From Candidatus Izemoplasma sp. (GTDB lineage Bacteria; Bacillota_I; Bacilli_A; Izemoplasmatales; Izemoplasmataceae), in the NCBI GenBank assembly GCA_007132145.1, contig SLPE01000117.1:1-10751 (forward strand): DNA of 10,751 nucleotides, written 5' to 3'. The notes under the pieces are model-generated. The model made no database searches. It was not told the DNA's origin and saw nothing but the letters and a program-made list of their open reading frames with translations. Made by a program: the position numbers and the translations under genes. Below are positions 6,422 to 10,751 of this stretch, piece by piece (the stretch's first letter is position 1; each line of letters opens with the position of its first letter).

Positions 6422-7084
6422 TCACAACTCCTTTCCTGAGAAATCGACATAGTCCAACAGATCCTTCATCGACCGCAACATGATATCGGGTTCGACTTCC
6501 GCAAGATGCGCTTCTCCTTTGATGCTCCAAGCGACACCCGCACAGGCGATGCCGGCGTTCCGGGCGGCGAGAAGGTCGCCCTGGTTGTCACCGACCATCA
6601 CCGCTTCGCCGACACGTCCGAAGCGCGAAAGGGCGAGAAAGACGGGTTCGGGGTCCGGTTTCGGACAAGAGACATCGTCGAGGAACACGAAGGTGTCGAT
6701 ACAGTCGTCGAAACCGTAACGACGAATGACCGGCCAAGCGGCCTCGGCGAGTTTGGTCGTGACGATCGCGGTTTGCACGTCCGCCTCGGCGAGGGTGTGC
6801 AAGACCGTTTCGACATCGGGATAGGGACGGGTCAATCCGGTTTCATGTTCGACATAGTGGCGCCGGTACGTTTGCACGAGTTTCTCTACGATGTCCGCCT
6901 CGTGCGTGTAGCGGCCGAAGATGGCATGCAACGGCGGACCGATCTGGCGAATGATGTCTTCTCTCGAGACGAAGACATCCGGCAAAACGGTCGAAAAAGC
7001 GTGCGCATAACTGCGGATGATGACTTCATTGGAGTCGACGAGCGTCCCGTCGAGGTCGAACAATACCGTGTCGAAACGGTTCAT
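6422..7084 (-). CDS. ppaX: HAD superfamily phosphatase, PpaX-like pyrophosphatase
   Basis: This is a cytoplasmic HAD phosphatase of 220 aa. Motif I is FDLDGTLVDS with Asp10 as nucleophile and Asp12 as acid/base. Motif II is VTTKL (108-112), motif III the Lys in PKPDPEPV (Lys142), and motif IV MVGDNQGDLLAARNAG with Asp166 and Asp170. Segments IGPPL, VTTKL, FLDDV, PKPDPEPV, GVAWSIKG and the end EPDIMLRSMKDLL match the pattern of Bacillus subtilis PpaX as I recall it. PpaX hydrolyses pyrophosphate, including that released by serine-HPr dephosphorylation. A phosphoglycolate phosphatase is the main alternative. The start at 7084 is preferred because AGGTG (7095-7091 on this strand) lies 6 bases upstream; upstream in-frame ATGs at 7090 and 7111 are poorly spaced to it. 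It is the first gene of a two-gene operon with the HIT protein and is divergent from pta. Confidence 0.88.
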   Translation of the reverse strand: MNRFDTVLFDLDGTLVDSNEVIIRSYAHAFSTVLPDVFVSREDIIRQIGPPLHAIFGRYTHEADIVEKLVQTYRRHYVEHETGLTRPYPDVETVLHTLAEADVQTAIVTTKLAEAAWPVIRRYGFDDCIDTFVFLDDVSCPKPDPEPVFLALSRFGRVGEAVMVGDNQGDLLAARNAGIACAGVAWSIKGEAHLAEVEPDIMLRSMKDLLDYVDFSGKEL

Positions 7085-7101
7085 GGGCATCACCTGTTCC
7101 C

Positions 7102-7130
7102 ATTCTAACATGCCCCAAGATTTTTGTCGG
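7102..7130 (-). promoter_or_regulatory. Possible weak promoter for the ppaX-hit operon
   Basis: On the minus strand, CCGACA (7130-7125) and TAGAAT (7107-7102) are separated by 17 bases. The -10 matches consensus at five of six bases and the -35 at four. Transcription would begin near 7095, leaving a very short leader with the SD almost at its 5' end, so confidence is low. Confidence 0.3.
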
Positions 7131-7147
7131 ATGTTTTTCTTTAGGTT

Positions 7148-7175
7148 TTGAAAAAAGCCTTGAATTCACTATAAT
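7148..7175 (+). promoter_or_regulatory. Sigma-A type promoter for the pta operon
   Basis: TTGAAA (7148-7153) and a perfect TATAAT (7170-7175) are separated by 16 bases in the AT-rich gap between the divergent ppaX-like and pta genes. TTTGAA with a 17-base spacer is the overlapping reading. Predicted transcription start is near 7182, giving a leader of about 16 bases. Confidence 0.8.
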
Positions 7176-7184
7176 ATAAGCGAC

Positions 7185-7189
7185 AGGAG
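7185..7189 (+). promoter_or_regulatory. Ribosome binding site that selects a GTG start for pta
   Basis: AGGAG at 7185-7189 is only 2 bases from the ATG at 7192 and overlaps the GTG at 7189, but is 8 bases from the GTG at 7198. Only the last has normal spacing. From 7198 the protein reaches its IVFPEG segment at the same residue number as my recollection of B. subtilis Pta. Confidence 0.7.
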
Positions 7190-7197
7190 TGATGCAT

Positions 7198-8151
7198 GTG
7201 AGCGACATCATGGAAAAACTCAAAGATGCGATACGCGGAAGAGAGATTCGCATCGTCTTTCCCGAAGGGGAGGACGAGCGTGTCCGAACCGCCGCAAAAC
7301 GGCTCGCCGCCGAAAAGTTGCTCGAGCCGGTCCTCATTGGAAAGGAAACGACGTCCGGACCGCTCGAAGGCGTTCGTTTCTTGCACCCCGACACCTATCC
7401 GCAGACGAACGAACTGATTCAATCGCTCGTCGAACGACGTGCCGGGAAATGTACGTACGAGGAAGCGAGCGAACTGATCAAGTACCCGAATTATTTCGGA
7501 ACGATGCTCGTCCATTCGGGAGAAGCCGACGGGCTTTTGAGCGGCGCCGTCCATTCGACGGGCGACACCGTGCGACCGGCGTTGCAGCTCATCAAGACGA
7601 AACCCGGAGTCGACAAGACCTTCGGATACTTCCTGATGATCCGCAAAGACGAAGTCTACATCATGGCCGACTGCGCCTTGAATCCGTGTCCGGACGCGAA
7701 GACGCTCGCCGCCTTCGGCGTCGAATCCGCCAAGGCCGCCGCGATGTTCGGACTCGAACCCAAGGTCGCCTTCCTGTCATTCTCGACGAACCGAAGCGCC
7801 GAGACCGACGAGACGAAGAAGGTCAGGGAAGCGGTAAAAATCGCCAAAAAGGCCGCACCGGGCGTCGCCATCGACGGAGAGATGCAATTCGATGCGGCCG
7901 TCTGTTCGGACGTCGCGCAAAAGAAATACCCCGACAGCGACGTCGCCGGCCGTGCGAACACCTTCATCTTCCCCGATTTGAACGCCGGAAACATCGGCTA
8001 CAAGATCACCCAACGACTCGGCGGATTCGAAGCGATCGGACCGATTCTCGCCGGGTTGAACAAACCGTTGAACGATCTTTCTCGCGGCTGTTGCGAAAAC
8101 GACGTGTACAACACCGCGATCATCACCGCGGCACAAGCGCTCGTCGAATGA
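7198..8151 (+). CDS. pta: Phosphate acetyltransferase
   Basis: This enzyme interconverts acetyl-CoA plus phosphate with acetyl phosphate plus CoA in the cytoplasm, the first half of the Pta-AckA acetate route. The 317-aa protein is the compact single-domain form. It shows IVFPEGEDERV near the N-terminus, NYFGTMLVHSGEADGLLSGA (98-117), and HSTGDTVRPALQLIKTK. SFSTNRSAETDET, DGEMQFDAA and LNAGNIGYKITQRLGGFEA follow. The active-site segment PLNDLSRGCCENDVYN contains Ser295, Arg296 and Asp302, spaced like Ser309/Arg310/Asp316 of the Methanosarcina enzyme. The start is a GTG (see the RBS entry). A strong promoter lies just upstream and no ackA is next to it in this window. It leads a block with dgkB, rsmA and ispE, and acetate links it functionally to the CoA-transferase upstream. 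Confidence 0.96.
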   Translation: MSDIMEKLKDAIRGREIRIVFPEGEDERVRTAAKRLAAEKLLEPVLIGKETTSGPLEGVRFLHPDTYPQTNELIQSLVERRAGKCTYEEASELIKYPNYFGTMLVHSGEADGLLSGAVHSTGDTVRPALQLIKTKPGVDKTFGYFLMIRKDEVYIMADCALNPCPDAKTLAAFGVESAKAAAMFGLEPKVAFLSFSTNRSAETDETKKVREAVKIAKKAAPGVAIDGEMQFDAAVCSDVAQKKYPDSDVAGRANTFIFPDLNAGNIGYKITQRLGGFEAIGPILAGLNKPLNDLSRGCCENDVYNTAIITAAQALVE

Positions 8152-8164
8152 ACCCGTGATGAGC

Positions 8165-8198
8165 GCGTTTCCTTCAAGGACGACGAAAGGGGAAACGC
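8165..8198 (+). promoter_or_regulatory. Hairpin that partly covers the dgkB ribosome binding site
   Basis: GCGTTTCC (8165-8172) is exactly complementary to GGAAACGC (8191-8198) across an 18-base loop. The right arm takes up the last two G of the SD (AAAGGGG, 8186-8192) and ends 2 bases before the ATG at 8201. Folding would hinder initiation, so it may tune lipid-kinase output relative to Pta. There is no T tract after it. Confidence 0.5.
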
Positions 8199-8200
8199 CG

Positions 8201-9106
8201 ATGAAGACGTGTTGGATCGTATACAATCCCGCCAGCGGAAGAAAGCGGTTCTCCGCTGCGCTCGAGCGGGTCGTCGCCGACATCGAAGCGATGGGCTACG
8301 ACGTCGAAGTCAAACCGACGCAATACCCCCGTCACGCGATTGAAATCGTCAAGGAAGCGTGTTGCGAGCGTGTCGACACGCTCCTTGTCGCCGGCGGCGA
8401 CGGCACATTGAGCGAGTGCGTGAACGGACTCGCCGAAAACGAGCACCGTCCGAAAATCGCCTACATCCCTTCCGGAACCGCATGCGACATCGCCAAGACC
8501 CTCGGCATTCCCAAGAACATCGACAAGGCGCTCGACATCATCCGCGAGGATTGTGTCGTGGAGATGGACATCGCTAGGAGTTCGCACGGGTACTTCCTCT
8601 ATGTCACCGCGCTGGGGAACTATGTCGCCATCAGTTACCAGACACGCTCGAAGTTGAAACGCACTCTCGGCTATTTCGCCTATTTGCTTACCGGGGTCAA
8701 GGAGTTTTTCACGATGCCGATGATCAAAACGGAAATTCACCACGACCACGGAGTCATCAAAGGGTACTTCTCTTTGATCCTCGCGCTCAACTCCCGCCGC
8801 GTCGCAGGCTTGAACATCATTCGCAATCCCGTGCTCGACGACGGTGAAATCGACATCGTCGCCTTCCGCTACATCCCGTTCTTGAACAATCTCCTCTATA
8901 TCGTCACCTTCCTCATCAAGTCGCCGAAAGTTCCGGGCGTCGTCCGTTTGCGTACGAAGAACGCCAAGATATACACCGGGCATCACCGCAAGTGGACCAT
9001 TGACGGAGAAGCCGCTTCTTCCGGCAATCAAGCGATCGAAGTCCTCAAACGCCATATCCGGATCGTCATTCACGAAAAGCGGCGACGATTTTTTCCGAAC
9101 GACTGA
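8201..9106 (+). CDS. dgkB: DgkB-like diacylglycerol kinase (lipid kinase)
   Basis: This soluble, membrane-associated lipid kinase of 301 aa is expected to phosphorylate diacylglycerol to phosphatidic acid, recycling lipid released during lipoteichoic acid synthesis. It has IVYNPASGRK (6-15), the nucleotide-site motif VAGGDGTLSECVNGL (63-77), and PSGTACDIAKTLGIP (90-104). SKLKRTLGYFAYLLTG (150-165), VLDDGEIDIV (211-220) and IDGEA (267-271) follow. The stretch around SKLK..LGYFAY matches my recollection of Bacillus/Staphylococcus DgkB better than YegS. Position 95 is Cys, where the family motif GTxND normally has Asn. The start at 8201 follows AAAGGGG by 8 bases and begins with the family N-terminus MKTCWIVYNP; the frame is open back to 8156 but without conserved sequence. 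It lies 49 bases after pta and is probably co-transcribed with it and with rsmA. Confidence 0.88.
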   Translation: MKTCWIVYNPASGRKRFSAALERVVADIEAMGYDVEVKPTQYPRHAIEIVKEACCERVDTLLVAGGDGTLSECVNGLAENEHRPKIAYIPSGTACDIAKTLGIPKNIDKALDIIREDCVVEMDIARSSHGYFLYVTALGNYVAISYQTRSKLKRTLGYFAYLLTGVKEFFTMPMIKTEIHHDHGVIKGYFSLILALNSRRVAGLNIIRNPVLDDGEIDIVAFRYIPFLNNLLYIVTFLIKSPKVPGVVRLRTKNAKIYTGHHRKWTIDGEAASSGNQAIEVLKRHIRIVIHEKRRRFFPND

Positions 9107-9144
9107 CCATGAAACGTTCCGACACCAAGGAGGTCGAGGTGACC

Positions 9145-9999
9145 ATGGCGACATATGGCCGTAAAGAAACGAAGGCGACACTTTCCCAAAACAGGATTCG
9201 CATCAAGAAACACTACGGGCAGAATTTTCTCGTCGACAAGAACATGCTCGAGAAGATCGCCGACACAGCGGCGCTTGACGAACGGACTGGGGTCGTCGAA
9301 ATCGGTCCGGGTACGGGAAACCTCACTACGCAACTCGTCCGTCGCGCTCGCCACGTGCTCGCATATGAAATCGACGAAGCGTTCATCGGGATGCTCGAGG
9401 AAACCTTTTCCGAAGAGCGGTTGACCCTCAAACACGGAGACGTCCTGAAACAAGACCTCGACGCCGATATCGAAACCCATCTCGGTGATGCCGAGTCGAT
9501 CGTGCTCGTCGCCAATCTCCCTTATTATGCGACGACGCCGATCATCATGAAGTGTCTTGAAGAAACGACGAAAATCGACCGGATGGTCGTTTTGGTCCAA
9601 TATGAAGTCGCGCGTCGTTTGAGTGCGGTACCGAAAACCAAGGACTACAACGCCTTGTCGGTCGCGATCCGTTATCGTAGCGAGCACCGATTCGCCTTCA
9701 AGGTGCCGAGGCATCTCTTCATGCCCGCGCCCGCGGTCGAAAGCGCGGTGATCGTCTTGAAGACGAAGCGCGAGCAACGTCTGGAGCGTTCGCTCGAATC
9801 TTACTTCTTCCGCTTGGTGAAAGCGTCGTTCCGCCATCGGCGGAAGACGCTCTTGAACAATCTTTCCGTGTTTTCAGAACACGCCAAGGACACCTTGGAA
9901 GAGAAGATGAAACAAGCCGGAATCCACCCCGGCGTTCGCGCTGAGACGCTCGACCTCGAAGCGTTCATCCGACTGGCCCGCATCATGCACGCACCTTGA
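9145..9999 (+). CDS. rsmA: 16S rRNA (adenine1518/1519-N6)-dimethyltransferase RsmA (KsgA)
   Basis: This enzyme dimethylates two adjacent adenines in the 3' terminal hairpin of 16S rRNA during small-subunit maturation, using S-adenosylmethionine. In the 284-aa protein the order is KKHYGQNFLVDKNML (21-35), the SAM-binding motif VVEIGPGTGNLT (50-61), and the acidic YEIDEAF (74-80). The catalytic motif NLPYYATTPIIM (124-135), FMPAPAVESAV (192-202) and ASFRHRRKTLLNNL (227-240) follow. All are typical of RsmA. ATG 9145 is preferred: AAGGAGG (9127-9133) lies 11 bases upstream and the length before GQNFL suits the family. GTG 9139 (5 bases from that SD) and ATG 9109 (no SD, 2 bases after dgkB) are alternatives adding 2 or 12 residues. 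ispE follows by 13 bases, a common neighbour in Bacillota-type genomes. Confidence 0.95.
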   Translation: MATYGRKETKATLSQNRIRIKKHYGQNFLVDKNMLEKIADTAALDERTGVVEIGPGTGNLTTQLVRRARHVLAYEIDEAFIGMLEETFSEERLTLKHGDVLKQDLDADIETHLGDAESIVLVANLPYYATTPIIMKCLEETTKIDRMVVLVQYEVARRLSAVPKTKDYNALSVAIRYRSEHRFAFKVPRHLFMPAPAVESAVIVLKTKREQRLERSLESYFFRLVKASFRHRRKTLLNNLSVFSEHAKDTLEEKMKQAGIHPGVRAETLDLEAFIRLARIMHAP

Positions 10000-10012
10000 G
10001 GGGAGGTAGACG

Positions 10013-10751
10013 ATGAAAGAGAACGCGCATGCGAAACTCAATGTGTTCTTGCGCATCGTGAGGAAGCGTCAAGACGGTTACCATGACTTGCAGAGTCTGG
10101 TCGCTCCGCTAGCCTTACACGACACCCTCCACTTCTTCGAAAGGGATGAGGAAGGCGTCGTTTTGACGACGTCGAGCGTCATCACCGAAAACGTCGAAGA
10201 CAATCTCGTCCATCGCGTCGCCCGTCATGTCCTGAAAACCTACGACGTCCGTCGCGGTGTCGAAATCCGTCTTGAAAAACGGATTCCCCTAACTGCGGGG
10301 CTCGGTGGCGGCAGCGCCGACGCGGCCGCGACGCTACGCGGTCTCAACCGGATGTTCGAACTCGGTCTGGATGAAAAGACCTTGCGGCATATCGGCGCAC
10401 GTTTCGGTTCCGACATCCCCTATTGCATCAGCGACACCTTGAGTATCATCGAAGGGCGCGGCGACATCGTGACCCCCGTTGAAGGCGTCTTGCCGTTTGA
10501 GGATGTCCTGTTGATCAACCCGCCTTTCGCCGTCCGGACGGAAGATGTCTACCGTAGCGTCGAGACAGACGCTCTGAGCGAGGTTTCGATCCGCGACGTG
10601 TTGGAAGCCGTCCGCACGGGGGATGCGCAGGCGTTTTGCGCCGCGCTCCACAACGATCTCGAACTGTTCACGTTCGCTTTGCATGACAACGCGGCCCGCT
10701 TGAAACGCGACATCGCCGCTTACGCGCCCGACGGCGTCCTGATGTGCGGCA
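10013..10751 (+). CDS. ispE: 4-diphosphocytidyl-2-C-methyl-D-erythritol kinase IspE (3'-truncated)
   Basis: This GHMP kinase phosphorylates CDP-methylerythritol at the 2-hydroxyl, the fourth step of the MEP route to isoprenoids. The 246 codons seen run off the window; some 40 are missing compared with the usual length. The N-terminus MKENAHAKLNVFLRIVRKR contains Lys8, equivalent to the catalytic Lys10 of E. coli IspE. The ATP-binding GHMP motif is IPLTAGLGGGSADAAATLRG (91-110), and FGSDIPYCI (131-139) holds the catalytic Asp134. EGRGDIVTPV follows, and the last residues GVLMCG begin the third GHMP motif. The start at 10013 has GGGGAGG about 7 bases upstream and follows rsmA by 13 bases, so the two are co-transcribed. 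Its presence implies a MEP-type rather than a mevalonate-type isoprenoid pathway. Confidence 0.95.
   Translation, partial: MKENAHAKLNVFLRIVRKRQDGYHDLQSLVAPLALHDTLHFFERDEEGVVLTTSSVITENVEDNLVHRVARHVLKTYDVRRGVEIRLEKRIPLTAGLGGGSADAAATLRGLNRMFELGLDEKTLRHIGARFGSDIPYCISDTLSIIEGRGDIVTPVEGVLPFEDVLLINPPFAVRTEDVYRSVETDALSEVSIRDVLEAVRTGDAQAFCAALHNDLELFTFALHDNAARLKRDIAAYAPDGVLMCG

Noticed and set aside
8174..9181. Minus-strand frame of 335 codons antisense to dgkB
   Set aside because: Complement of a gene with intact kinase motifs; its translation has no recognisable domain.
9070..9837. Minus-strand frame of 255 codons antisense to rsmA
   Set aside because: Mirror of RsmA coding sequence with the same codon-bias explanation.
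536..9999. TGA read as Trp, as in Mycoplasma
   Set aside because: All Trp codons seen are TGG, and TGA falls exactly at family C-termini before the next SD or a terminator.
1..10751. CRISPR arrays, tRNA or rRNA genes, insertion sequences, phage or defence genes
   Set aside because: No regularly spaced repeats, cloverleaf sequences, transposase motifs or terminal inverted repeats were found by reading. Every long stretch is accounted for by metabolic or housekeeping genes.

Overview
The window looks like a stretch of a Bacillota-type (Firmicutes-like) bacterial chromosome. It is moderately GC-rich by eye, and coding fills nearly all of it. Several proteins resemble Bacillus orthologues closely from memory: PpaX, a DgkB-type lipid kinase, Pta and RsmA. 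Shine-Dalgarno sites are strong and purine-rich (AAGGAGG type), and intrinsic terminators are clear. Tryptophan is encoded by TGG, and TGA is a true stop that ends ten of the eleven genes whose 3' end is visible. The standard bacterial code therefore applies and a Mycoplasma-type recoded genome is excluded. A GC-rich relative of the Acholeplasma/Izemoplasma side of the tree remains possible, but taxonomy cannot be fixed from this window.

There are four transcription blocks. (1) Positions 1-2863, plus strand: the 3' end of a branched-chain amino acid type ABC importer, with livG (5'-truncated), livF, and a LivJ/K-type substrate-binding lipoprotein. A stem-loop lies between livF and the lipoprotein gene, and a long-stem terminator-like hairpin follows. 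(2) Positions 2878-5942, plus strand: three tightly packed genes for an acyl-CoA:acetate/4-hydroxybutyrate-type CoA-transferase and two alpha/beta hydrolases, closed by an intrinsic terminator. (3) Positions 7084-5990, minus strand: ppaX-like HAD phosphatase and a HIT nucleotide hydrolase, closed by a terminator whose stem lies inside the end of the hit gene. (4) From about 7148, plus strand: a good sigma-A type promoter, then pta, a DgkB-like diacylglycerol kinase, rsmA and ispE (cut by the window end).

The first two blocks suggest an organism that imports branched-chain amino acids or similar small molecules and handles short-chain acyl-CoAs. The CoA-transferase and Pta both connect acyl-CoA pools to acetate. 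The most interesting unit is the CoA-transferase plus two different alpha/beta hydrolases. One has an Asn-Gly oxyanion motif reminiscent of the RhlA/PhaG hydroxyacyl transferases. The other has a GWSTGG nucleophile elbow reminiscent of intracellular polyhydroxybutyrate depolymerases. A small hydroxyacyl-ester or PHA-like storage/turnover pathway is a reasonable but unproven hypothesis. Other points of note are a roughly 43-residue insertion in LivF, a Cys in place of the conserved Asn of the lipid-kinase GTxND motif, and an SD-occluding hairpin before dgkB. The last block is housekeeping: acetate/CoA metabolism, lipid recycling, 16S rRNA dimethylation and MEP-pathway isoprenoid synthesis. No tRNA, rRNA, CRISPR array, insertion sequence or phage gene was seen, and no gene-free stretch exceeds 300 bases.
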